Assembly (NCBI GenBank): GCA_040772005.1
Contig: JAXGYZ010000005.1
Span: 248,001-312,000 of the forward strand
Length of the DNA: 64,000 bases
Origin: MWBF01 sp040772005
Lineage (GTDB): Bacteria; Chloroflexota; Anaerolineae; CG2-30-64-16
Direction of reading: 5' to 3'
Part shown: piece after piece, positions 47,875 through 55,487 of the stretch
Layout: the number at the start of each line of letters is the position of its first letter
Numbering within the stretch: position 1 is the first letter of the stretch
Notes under the pieces: generated by a model
What the model was told of the DNA's origin: nothing
The model's input: only the letters and a program-made list of their open reading frames with translations
Database searches by the model: none
Made by a program: the position numbers and the translations under genes

Positions 47875-49182
47875 TCAATCAAAGAATCCCTGGTCGTCTG
47901 CCGACAGGTACGCGCTGGCGCGGTCGGGGTTCAGCTCGACGCCGAGGCCCGGCGTATCCCACACCTCGATCAGGCTGTCCTGGACGATGGGGAGGGGCAG
48001 CCCGTCCACGATGTCGTACCACCAGGCCGGCTTGCCGACGGGATACTCGAACGCAATGTAGTTGTCTGGCATAGTCGCGCAGACCTGGACGAGTGCGGCC
48101 AGCCCGATCAGCCCGTCGAAGATGCCGTGGGGAGCCATCAGGATGCCGTGCAGGTCGGCGTACTCCGCAATCCACTTGAGCTCCGCAATGCCGCCGACGT
48201 CCGCCGGGTCCGGCCCGACGATGTTCACCGCGTGGGTTTCGATCAGCTCCCGGAAGTTATGGCGGAGGTAGATTTGCTCGCCCGTGTGGATAGGCGTGGA
48301 GGTGGCCTGCGTCACATCGCGGTAGACATCGGCCTGCACATAGGGCGTGTAGTCGCCGGTCAGCATGTCCTCCAGCCACATGACGTTGAGCGGCTCCACG
48401 GCCTTCGCCAGGCGCAAGGCATCCGTGGGCAGCCAGCCGGGGCCGCAGTCGAGCGCCAGCCCGACCTCGTCGCCCAGCACCGCCTTCATGGCCTCGACGC
48501 ACGCAACCATGTGCTTCAACCCGCGCTCGGTCAGCGGCCCGCGGTTGGGGTGGGGAAAGCCGCGGCGCACATCGCCGTAGGTCAGCTCCGGATGGTTGTA
48601 CAGCGTGGCGCTGTGGAAGCTGATGCTGCTCTTGATGATGCTGAAGTGCTCGGGGCTGGCCTTCATCTTCGCGACATCGTCGGCGTAGTCTTGGGGACTG
48701 GAGCCGGTCATCGGGAAGCGAATGCCGCCGTTGTACACGCGCACGTGGTCGCGCACTTTGCCGCCCAGCAACTTGTACACGGGCAGCCCGGCGGCCTTGC
48801 CCGCGATGTCCCACAGGGCCATCTCGATGGCGCTGACCGCGCTGCCCCACGGCTTGAAGCTGCCCAGCCGCCGGATGCGCTGCATGACGCGCTCGACGTT
48901 GGTCGGGTCCTCGCCCAGGATGTAGGGCTTGTAGAATTCGACATGCGGCTTGAGGTAGTGCTTCGGGTTTTCGGCCTCGCCCCAGCCGGTGATGCCCTCG
49001 TCGGTCGTGATGCGGATGACCGGATTCTGCCCGATGATGGCGCAGCGGACATCGGTGATGTGCAGCGGGAAGGCCTTGCGGCGGTATGTCGCTTTGATGG
49101 CACTGGCTTCCGCGGGCGCGAGCCGGTTATCAGCCAGAGGCGGGTCCGCGTTGGGTTCGCTTGCAGGTAACGGGTTGGACAT
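47875..49182 (-). CDS. Enolase-superfamily (mandelate racemase/sugar-acid dehydratase) enzyme
   Basis: 435 aa from the ATG at 49182. MR_MLE N-terminal capping domain (VRCAIIGQNPVIRITTDEGITGWGE). Barrel metal ligands are in LALDCGPGWLP (Asp), MWLEDML (Glu) and HTGEQIY (Glu), with a catalytic His in APHGIFDG. The acid set D-E-E with a later His fits acid-sugar dehydratases, e.g. galactonate- or mannonate-like. Upstream of the RraA-like gene on the same strand. Confidence 0.88.
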   Translation of the reverse strand: MSNPLPASEPNADPPLADNRLAPAEASAIKATYRRKAFPLHITDVRCAIIGQNPVIRITTDEGITGWGEAENPKHYLKPHVEFYKPYILGEDPTNVERVMQRIRRLGSFKPWGSAVSAIEMALWDIAGKAAGLPVYKLLGGKVRDHVRVYNGGIRFPMTGSSPQDYADDVAKMKASPEHFSIIKSSISFHSATLYNHPELTYGDVRRGFPHPNRGPLTERGLKHMVACVEAMKAVLGDEVGLALDCGPGWLPTDALRLAKAVEPLNVMWLEDMLTGDYTPYVQADVYRDVTQATSTPIHTGEQIYLRHNFRELIETHAVNIVGPDPADVGGIAELKWIAEYADLHGILMAPHGIFDGLIGLAALVQVCATMPDNYIAFEYPVGKPAWWYDIVDGLPLPIVQDSLIEVWDTPGLGVELNPDRASAYLSADDQGFFD

Positions 49183-49231
49183 GGGAAGGCTCTCCAGATG
49201 GCAGGATGTGTGCAGAAAGGACTTCGGCCCG

Positions 49232-49285
49232 GAGGTACGTGTGCCCGGAGGCACGTGTGCCCGGAGGCACGTGTGCCCGGAGGCA
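49232..49285. repeat. Triple GGCACGTGTGCCCGGA tandem repeat
   Basis: Three tandem 16-18-bp units, each with the palindrome GGCACGTGTGCC, 50 bp upstream of the dehydratase start. Could be a cluster of regulator sites or a simple repeat. Confidence 0.6.
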
Positions 49286-49308
49286 CCCTGAGGATTCTAG
49301 CACTTCGC

Positions 49309-49650
49309 TGACAGGGTGACAAGGTGACGGGTGAACGGGTCAGGGCGAAATCATGTTGCACTCGTGCCTTCTGCCTGGCAGTTGAAACTGCGGCTACCAC
49401 TGCAAAACCGACCTGCGTCGGTTAGTTTCCAGTCTGCGAAGGCAGACTTCGCAACGGTAGCCGCAACTTCAGTTGCCGGGTGGGTTCACCTGATGCACTC
49501 TGAAACCGCCCTGTGAACGGGTGAAGAGGTGAAGAGGTGAAGAGGCGGGTTTGGAGTCGAGGCTTTGGCCGGTGGGCGTGCCTGCACGCCTGGGGCATGT
49601 ACGCACGTAGCCACCCTAACCGACTGAAGCCTCGACTCCAAATCAGGGTC
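49309..49650. repeat. Heptamer-type element interrupted by the 168-bp palindrome repeat
   Basis: GGTGACAAGGTGACGG run (49309-49340), then the 168-bp element copy 2 (49341-49508), then GGTGAAGAGGTGAAGAGG, and the core pair GGAGTCGAGGCTTTGGCCGG / CCGACTGAAGCCTCGACTCC to 49650. One repeat appears to have inserted into another. No gene lies in 49183-49823. Confidence 0.8.
49341..49508. repeat. 168-bp palindrome-rich repeat, copy 2 (inverted)
   Basis: Reverse complement of 37143-37309. The pair forms 12-kb-spaced inverted repeats that could recombine and flip the intervening segment. Confidence 0.9.
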
Positions 49651-49723
49651 AAAGGGAGCGGCCGCCCACACCGCACTCTGCGATTGTGTGCACATCGCAC
49701 TGTGCTTGCGCCATGTCTGGGGT

Positions 49724-49752
49724 TTGGACGTAGCCTATCGCACCATTATAAT
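49724..49752 (+). promoter_or_regulatory. Sigma70-type promoter for the cupin gene
   Basis: TTGGAC (49724-49729), 17-bp spacer, TATAAT (49747-49752), 72 bp upstream of the ATG. Confidence 0.7.
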
Positions 49753-49823
49753 GCTCTGCAACTTAGGGGCATGATGATGGTTGTATCGTCTGCCATGCGA
49801 AATGATTGTGAGGAGCGTAACCG

Positions 49824-50198
49824 ATGAAGGAACCCCAGGCTAAGGCTGTTCATTACACCGATGTGCCCGCCGATGTGTTCGGCGACGAGGCGCCCGGCGT
49901 CACGATTCGCTGGGTCATCGACGAGCCGCACGACGGCGCGCCCAACTACGCGCTGCGCGTCATCGAGATTGCCGCCGGCGGTCACACCCCGCGCCACATC
50001 CATCCCTTCGAGCACGAGAACTATGTCATCGAGGGGCAGGGCCGCGTCCTGTTGGGTGACGCCTGGCACGAGGTCGGGCCGGGCAGCGTCGTCTTCGTCC
50101 CCCCGGGCCTGGAGCACACCTACGTCAACACGGGCGACGGCCCGTTCAAGTTCCTCTGCGGCATTCCCACCTCCCGGCACATGCCGGCGCATTCATAA
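49824..50198 (+). CDS. Cupin-domain protein
   Basis: 124 aa. Cupin motif 1: G-x-H-T-P-R-H-I-H-P-F-E-H-E with ligands in HIHPFEHE; motif 2: GSVVFVPPGLEHTYVNTG. A small mononuclear metal cupin of unknown substrate. GAGGAG upstream of ATG 49824. Followed by a 19-bp perfect hairpin (50221-50261). Confidence 0.9.
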   Translation: MKEPQAKAVHYTDVPADVFGDEAPGVTIRWVIDEPHDGAPNYALRVIEIAAGGHTPRHIHPFEHENYVIEGQGRVLLGDAWHEVGPGSVVFVPPGLEHTYVNTGDGPFKFLCGIPTSRHMPAHS

Positions 50199-50220
50199 AC
50201 CACATTGTGGCAATCCATTG

Positions 50221-50261
50221 TTGAGGTGTCAGGCCACGCAAAGCGTGGCCTGACACCTCAA
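50221..50261. terminator. Strong hairpin between cupin and GH13 genes
   Basis: Perfect 19-bp arms TTGAGGTGTCAGGCCACGC (50221-50239) and its complement (50243-50261) with loop AAA. No T-run follows, so it may act as an mRNA processing or stabilising structure rather than an intrinsic terminator. Confidence 0.65.
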
Positions 50262-50292
50262 CCGATTGCGTGATATTCTTGAGGAGAAGAGT

Positions 50293-51744
50293 ATGAGCTC
50301 CGTGCAAGTGCCGGAATGGGTCAAGGACGCCGTTTTCTACCAGATTTTCCCCGATCGTTTCGCCAGGTCAGAGCGCGTGCCCAAGCCCTCCGGCCTCGAA
50401 CCGTGGGACACCCCGCCCACCGGCCACGGCTATAAGGGCGGCGACCTGCTCGGCGTGGCCGAACATCTGGATTACCTGGTCGACCTGGGCGTCAACGCCA
50501 TCTACTTCAACCCGGTGTTCCAGTCGGCATCGAATCACCGCTACCATACGCACGACTACTACCGGGTCGACCCGATGCTGGGCGGCAACCAGGCGCTCCG
50601 CGAGCTGCTCGATGAGGCGCACACGCGCAACATCCGTGTCGTCCTCGACGGCGTCTTCAACCACGCCAGCCGCGGCTTCTTCCAGTTTCACGATATCCTG
50701 GAGAACGGCATCAACTCGGCCTACCTGGACTGGTTTACGGTGGAGCAGTGGCCGCTACAGCCTTACGGCAGTCGCAACGCCGGTTATCGTAGCTGGTGGG
50801 GCAACCCCGCGCTGCCCAAGCTCAACACGGACACGCCCGCGGTGCGCGAGTTTATCTTCGATGTCGCGCGCACCTGGATCGAGTTCGGCATTGACGGCTG
50901 GCGGCTGGATGTGCCGGGTGAGATCGACGACGATGCGTTCTGGCGGGAGTTTCGGCGGGTCGTGCGCCAGGCCAATCCCGAGGCCTATATCGTGGGCGAA
51001 ATCTGGCACGATGCGGAGCGCTGGCTGCAGGGCGACCAGTTCGACGCCGTGATGAACTACGGCATCAGCCGGGCCGCGGCCGGGTTCTTCGCGCGCGACA
51101 CCTTCGACCGGCATTACCGGCCGGGCGGATTCCGGCTTGCGCCGCTCGGCGCGCGCGCGTTCAGCAACGAGATCGAGCGGCTGATGCACCTGTATCCGTG
51201 GGCCATTACGCAGGTGCAGTTCAACCTGCTGGACAGCCACGACACGGCCCGGTTCATCAACCAGGTCGGCGGCGACAAGACCGTGCTCCAGCTCGCGCTG
51301 CTGTTCATGCTATCCCTGCCCGGCGCGCCGTGCATCTACTACGGCACGGAAATCGGCATGGCAGGCGGCCATGATCCCGACTGCCGGGGCGCGTTCCCCT
51401 GGCAGGCGCCGGAAACCTGGGATCGTGACCTGCTGGACTTCACGAAGCGGGCCATCGCGCTGCGGCGGGAGCATGTGGCGTTGCGCCACGGCACCTTCGC
51501 ACCCCTCTACTCGCACGAGGACGTGGTCGCGTTTGGCCGCCAGGCGCCGGACGAGGGCGCAGTCGTGGTGTTCAACGCGGGGACCGAGTCGCGCGTCATC
51601 AGCATGGACGTGGAGGGCCTGCTGCCGGATGGGAAGATCGAGGACCTGTGGACGGGCCACGCGGGCCGCGTCTCGCGGGGCGTCATGCGCCACCTGGAGG
51701 TCCCGCCGCGCAGCGGGCTGGTGTTCGCCGCCGCGCGGGGCTAG
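50293..51744 (+). CDS. GH13 alpha-amylase-family enzyme (neopullulanase/cyclomaltodextrinase-like)
   Basis: 483 aa. Cytoplasmic: no signal peptide. Starts VPEWVKDAVFYQIFPDRFA. The four conserved GH13 regions are visible: DGVFNHAS, GWRLDVPGEI (nucleophile Asp), YIVGEIWH (acid Glu) and NLLDSHDTARF. Lacks the N-terminal dimerisation domain typical of neopullulanases, so it may be an alpha-glucosidase or maltodextrinase. Expected to process maltodextrins together with the phosphorylase. ATG at 50293 with GAGGAGA. Confidence 0.9.
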   Translation: MSSVQVPEWVKDAVFYQIFPDRFARSERVPKPSGLEPWDTPPTGHGYKGGDLLGVAEHLDYLVDLGVNAIYFNPVFQSASNHRYHTHDYYRVDPMLGGNQALRELLDEAHTRNIRVVLDGVFNHASRGFFQFHDILENGINSAYLDWFTVEQWPLQPYGSRNAGYRSWWGNPALPKLNTDTPAVREFIFDVARTWIEFGIDGWRLDVPGEIDDDAFWREFRRVVRQANPEAYIVGEIWHDAERWLQGDQFDAVMNYGISRAAAGFFARDTFDRHYRPGGFRLAPLGARAFSNEIERLMHLYPWAITQVQFNLLDSHDTARFINQVGGDKTVLQLALLFMLSLPGAPCIYYGTEIGMAGGHDPDCRGAFPWQAPETWDRDLLDFTKRAIALRREHVALRHGTFAPLYSHEDVVAFGRQAPDEGAVVVFNAGTESRVISMDVEGLLPDGKIEDLWTGHAGRVSRGVMRHLEVPPRSGLVFAAARG

Positions 51745-51819
51745 GCGACAGGCGGAGCAAGCTACAGCAACGGGCGAGGCAGTCCACGACTGCCTCGCCT
51801 TTTGTGCATCTCAGGACAA

Positions 51820-51882
51820 CAAAACTCCCCGGCCTGGTGCAACCAGCCGGGGAACGCGAGAGCGGGTAAGCGGATTCGAACC
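51820..51882. repeat. Direct repeat of tRNA-Gly 3' end and terminator (distal att-like copy)
   Basis: 63 bp matching 53602-53664 with two differences. It contains the last 21 nt of tRNA-Gly(CCC) and its CCCCGG...CCGGGG terminator. It lies 6 bp beyond the stop of the methylase-nuclease gene. Confidence 0.92.
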
Positions 51883-51888
51883 TGGTGA

Positions 51889-53550
51889 TTACTCCGGCTC
51901 CAGGTCATCAAAGCCAGCCTGCAGCCCTCCTGCCGGGCCTACCTTAGCTGCTTGCTTGAAAGTCTGTGCAGTCGGCGGCATGTGGACCTGCGCGCCTTGC
52001 AGCAATTGTTCGATGGTCAGAATCTGCACGCGGCGATAGTCCTTGTTCCAGCCGGGTGAGCGGTAGTAGCCTGCTTTGGCGGCTGCCGTCTGCATGTCCG
52101 CTGTAGGCGGCTCCAGTGTGACGAAGACGCCTAGCGCAGCCTTCTCCTGGTCAAGCACGCCTAGCAGGTCGCGGATGTCGCCGGACTTCACATGTCCGCT
52201 CTTGACCTGGACGATAACCTGCTTGCGCTTGCCAGTCGTATCGTCCACGAACGGAATAATGCCGTCGATGCCCTTGTCGCTGCCCTTCTTGCCGGTCTTG
52301 CTGCCTGCCTGCCCACCTTGCGGCATGGCTTCCACCAGGGAACACGCCCACCACTGGAACTGATAGCGGTCATCCTGCGCCAGTTGGCGGGCCGCGCCGA
52401 TGTCTTCCGGCTCGCCTATCACGTCAAACTTGATGCCGGGGAACATGCTGTTCAGCCGGTAGCGAATGGCCGCAATCGCCAGATGCGTGATATCGATACC
52501 TATCCACTTGCGTCCGAGCTTCTCAGCCGCAGCAATGGCCGTGCCGCAGCCGCAGAAGGGGTCGAGCACCACGTCGCCGGGGTTGCTGCTGGCCTGGATG
52601 ATGCGCTCCAGCAGGGCAAGGGGCTTCTGCGTGGGGTAGCCAAGACGTTCATCTGCCTGTGCGCCGAGCGGTCTAATGTCCGCCCACACGTCTTGGATAG
52701 CAATCCCAGGCATCTCGTCCAGATAGTGCTTCATGCGGGGAACTGTGCCGGGTTTGGCCTGATGAATACGACCTTCGGCAAGAAGTTTCTCCATGTTTTC
52801 CTTACTGTAACGCCAATACCGAGTTATACCGAGGAATTCATAGGAAGGATTGCCCTTGGCTGCCCCTCCGGGGCCAGTGAGGTCACTCGACTTCCACCGG
52901 CGACCATCTGCGTCCGTGTTTGAGTAGCTGCTACTGAGATAATCCTCACCATATGGCACATAAACAGGATTCCATGTCCAGGAATCACTCTTTGTGTAAA
53001 AGAGCAGTACGTCATGTATGCGTCCGTGCTGTTTTCTTCCTTGCCGTGTGTCGTTGTGTGCGGCTGTGCGCTGCCAAATTATCTCGCTACGAAAACCCTC
53101 TGGCCCGAAAACCGTGTCCAGCACGACCTTGAGATAGTGGCTCGCCGTGGGGTCGCAGTGCAGATACAGGCTACCCGTGGGCTTGAGTACCCGGTGAAGC
53201 TCAACCAGACGGGCGGCCATCATCACCAGATAGGCCATCATCTGGTTCTCCCCGATGAACTCCCGCAAGGCCGCAATCATGCGCTGGACCTCTGGCTGCG
53301 GCTGCGTAATCAACCACTGATACGTTTCCTCAGCGGCAGCACCCCAGTGCCATGTGTCATCAAAGGCCACAAGCTGCGACTGTGAATCCTTGCCGCTTTC
53401 ATCCCTGAACAGCACATTGTAGGAGCGGTTCGAGTTGAAGGGCGGGTCCAGGTACACGAGGTCTATGCTGACGTCCGGGATATGCTCGCGCAGGATCGGC
53501 AAGTTATCCCCGTAGAAGAGGGTGTTCTTCGTGATCGGCTTGGCGGTCAT
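51889..53550 (-). CDS. DNA methyltransferase fused to Mrr-like nuclease domain
   Basis: 553 aa from the ATG at 53550; the open frame further upstream runs into the tRNA gene and is not coding. Beta-class MTase order: YLDPPFNSNRSYNVLF (motif IV) early, then PTQKPLALLERII and VLDPFCGCGTAIAAAEKLG (motif I) late, about residues 40-390. The C-terminal domain has DKGIDGIIPF...QVIVQVKSG (D...Q-x-K, Mrr/PD-(D/E)xK-like). It could be a single-polypeptide restriction-modification enzyme or a modification-dependent nuclease. Less GC-rich than its neighbours. Bounded by 63-bp direct repeats of the tRNA-Gly end. Confidence 0.85.
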   Translation of the reverse strand: MTAKPITKNTLFYGDNLPILREHIPDVSIDLVYLDPPFNSNRSYNVLFRDESGKDSQSQLVAFDDTWHWGAAAEETYQWLITQPQPEVQRMIAALREFIGENQMMAYLVMMAARLVELHRVLKPTGSLYLHCDPTASHYLKVVLDTVFGPEGFRSEIIWQRTAAHNDTRQGRKQHGRIHDVLLFYTKSDSWTWNPVYVPYGEDYLSSSYSNTDADGRRWKSSDLTGPGGAAKGNPSYEFLGITRYWRYSKENMEKLLAEGRIHQAKPGTVPRMKHYLDEMPGIAIQDVWADIRPLGAQADERLGYPTQKPLALLERIIQASSNPGDVVLDPFCGCGTAIAAAEKLGRKWIGIDITHLAIAAIRYRLNSMFPGIKFDVIGEPEDIGAARQLAQDDRYQFQWWACSLVEAMPQGGQAGSKTGKKGSDKGIDGIIPFVDDTTGKRKQVIVQVKSGHVKSGDIRDLLGVLDQEKAALGVFVTLEPPTADMQTAAAKAGYYRSPGWNKDYRRVQILTIEQLLQGAQVHMPPTAQTFKQAAKVGPAGGLQAGFDDLEPE

Positions 53551-53601
53551 AGGAGAGGCTCCGACGTTGCAGCGATCTGATGGATTCCAGACACAGTATA
53601 G

Positions 53602-53664
53602 CAAAACTCCCCGGTCTGGTGCAACCAGCCGGGGAGCGCGAGAGCGGGTAAGCGGATTCGAACC
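53602..53664. repeat. Direct repeat of tRNA-Gly 3' end and terminator (tRNA-proximal copy)
   Basis: Overlaps the 3' 21 nt of the intact tRNA-Gly(CCC) gene (53644-53714) and its terminator hairpin; partner of 51820-51882. Confidence 0.92.
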
Positions 53665-53714
53665 GCTGACATTCAGCTTGGGAAGCTGACGTTCTACCGC
53701 TGAACTATACCCGC
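53644..53714 (-). tRNA. tRNA-Gly(CCC)
   Basis: 71-nt cloverleaf on the minus strand; acceptor GCGGGTA/TACCCGC, anticodon loop TTCCCAA (anticodon CCC), T-arm GGTTCGAATCC. No CCA encoded. Followed downstream by a CCCCGG hairpin and TTTTG terminator. Confidence 0.95.
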
Positions 53715-53777
53715 ATGTGGGCTGTGACGGAGTCACAGCGTCATTATATGCAGGATGGACGGGTTGTCAAGCCTTGC

Positions 53778-53935
53778 CAGGAATTTCAAATGTGCGCGAG
53801 GGTGCAGGCATGCTGAGCGGAGGGCGTCGCACAGCGACGCACGTAGTCGAAGCACGCCTGCACAGTGGCGATCCTTCGACTGCGGCCCTCCGGGCCTCCG
53901 CTCAGGATGCTTTGCCGCCGACATTTGGAATTCCT
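53778..53935. repeat. MITE-like element with CAAATGT terminal inverted repeats, copy 2
   Basis: Termini CAGGAATTTCAAATGT and ACATTTGGAATTCCTG (one mismatch). Inverted orientation relative to 42444-42592. It encodes the last residues and the stop of the YitT-like gene. Confidence 0.88.
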
Positions 53936-54861
53936 GAAACCTTGCGCCGGCGGCTCAGCGGCTTGAACCCCTCGCCCAACACCTCGTGGCCGGGGCTGAT
54001 GACGACGAAGGCCTCCGGGTCGACCTGGCGGACGATCTCCTGCAGCGCGGGCACCTGGCGCCGGGTGACGGCCGTGAACAGCAGCATGCGCGCCTCGCCG
54101 GTGAAGCCGCCCTCCGCCTTCAGGATCGTCACCCCCCGCTCCAGGTCGTCCAGGATGCCGGTCCGCACGGCTTCGGGCGCCTTGGTGATGATGAACGCCG
54201 TGTTGCCCGACTCGAACCCCGACTCCACGAAGTCGATCACGCGGGCCATCACCCACGCGGCAATCAGCGCATACAGCGCGGGCGCCAGGCCGAAGAAGTA
54301 GGCCGCCAGCAGCAGCACGATGAAGTCCATCGCCAGCAGCGACGACGACATGCGCGTGCCCCGGAAGTGTTCGAGCAGCTTGGCCGGAATCTCCGTGCCG
54401 CCGGTGGTCGCATTGGCGCGGAAGACCAGCGCCATGCCCAGGCCGTAGAGCAGCCCGCCGTAGGCCGTGTAAAGCAGCGGCTCGCCCTGCACGATGGGCA
54501 GGTGCGGACGCAGCACGTCGATCAGCAGCGAGGAGAGCGCGGCGGCGGCGAGGGTCTTCGGCCCGAACTGCACGCCGAGCACGCGTACCCCGACGAGCAG
54601 GAACGGGATGTTGAGCACCAGCAGCGTGATGCCGACGGGCCAGCCCCAGAGCCGGTTGGCGAACATCGCCAGCGCGGTGAAGCCGCCCGGCACGACGTCG
54701 TTCGGGTCGAGAAAGACGTCCACGGAGAGCGCCATCAAGACGCAGCCGGCGACGATGAGCGCGGCATCGAAGAAGATGCCGCCGGTGAGGTTGCCCCAGG
54801 GCGTGCGCCACAGGACGCGGCGGCGAAAGCGCAGCAGCGGCGCGGGCAGTGAAAAGGTCAT
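53902..54861 (-). CDS. YitT-family membrane protein (DUF161 plus DUF2179)
   Basis: 319 aa from the ATG at 54861. Five or six TM helices (about 25-190) with repeated G-G-x-T-G/A motifs (DVVPGGFTALAM, NATTGGTEIPAKLL). The C-terminal soluble DUF2179 domain (about 215-300) includes GGFTGEARMLLFTAVTRRQ. Role unknown (possibly transport). The final residues (SGIPNVGGKAS) are coded by the terminal inverted repeat of the MITE-like element, so the natural C-terminus was replaced. Confidence 0.88.
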   Translation of the reverse strand: MTFSLPAPLLRFRRRVLWRTPWGNLTGGIFFDAALIVAGCVLMALSVDVFLDPNDVVPGGFTALAMFANRLWGWPVGITLLVLNIPFLLVGVRVLGVQFGPKTLAAAALSSLLIDVLRPHLPIVQGEPLLYTAYGGLLYGLGMALVFRANATTGGTEIPAKLLEHFRGTRMSSSLLAMDFIVLLLAAYFFGLAPALYALIAAWVMARVIDFVESGFESGNTAFIITKAPEAVRTGILDDLERGVTILKAEGGFTGEARMLLFTAVTRRQVPALQEIVRQVDPEAFVVISPGHEVLGEGFKPLSRRRKVSGIPNVGGKAS

Positions 54862-54919
54862 ACGCGTACTTTCATGGTGGGTGGCCGGCGGCAGCCGATG
54901 GCCGTCGGCCGGCGACAAA

Positions 54920-55173
54920 AGACCCCGCCAACGTGCGCGGGGTTGATGTGTGGATTATAGCACATGCAGGGCGGGCGGCCAATCCGGGGAGTGCACGGGC
55001 TGTAGACGCAGAGCGGCCCCCGGTGGGGCGCCGGGGGCCTGCTTGCTCACCTACCCAGGTGACGGGGCCGATCGGGGGATCAGCGATAAAAGCGGGCGGG
55101 TTGTGTAATCCTGACTGGTGTTGGGGCCACCAATCATTAAAACGTATTATAGTCATCTTGCTTACATTGTCAA
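54920..55173 (-). ncRNA. Candidate structured leader/small RNA upstream of yitT-like gene
   Basis: Minus strand: promoter TTGACA (plus 55168-55173), 16-bp spacer, TATAAT (plus 55146-55151). Then about 200 nt with a GC-rich hairpin GGCCCCCGG...CCGGGGGCC (near 55015-55040) and, at the end, CCCCGC...GCGGGG followed by TCTTTTG (plus 54916-54942), an intrinsic terminator. A second promoter-like TTGGCC-N17-TATAAT (plus 54954-54982) lies before the terminator. No known RNA family recognised. Confidence 0.5.
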
Positions 55174-55305
55174 GGGGGTAACAGGAAAATCCAGTCAATT
55201 TTCACAATTTTAAGGTTCGGTCTGCGAAAGATAACCTGCAACTCATGCATCACATGCGCAGCAGGGCGCCAATCGGCAAAGTCACCAGCCCCAGAACGCA
55301 CAGCG

Positions 55306-55442
55306 GGGCCGGCGCCATCGCGGATAATCGAATCAGGTCACGAATAAGCGAATCGGGCCGCCACGGCGCGCATCATTCGCTATTCGTTGCGCCCTCCGGC
55401 GCATTCGTTTATCTGTGATGGCCGCATTCACCCTGAAACGTG
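55306..55442. repeat. Diverged copy 3 of the 171-bp MITE-like palindrome
   Basis: Shares GGCGCATTCGTTTATC.GTGATGGCCGC and the inverted GCCATCGCGGATAATCGAAT with copies 1 and 2 but is shorter and more mutated. Ends directly before the glgB -10 box. Confidence 0.75.
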
Positions 55443-55449
55443 CTATAAT
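55441..55449 (+). promoter_or_regulatory. Extended -10 promoter for glgB
   Basis: TGC-TATAAT (55441-55449) with no good -35 box; 39 bp upstream of the glgB ATG, beside the MITE-like copy 3. Confidence 0.5.
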
Positions 55450-55487
55450 AAGGCACTGCATCCTGGCAATAATCAAGGAGCCATAAC

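Noticed and set aside
51862..51882. Second tRNA-Gly gene
   Set aside because: Only the last 21 nt of the tRNA are present; no anticodon or D-arm, so it is a duplicated attachment-like end.
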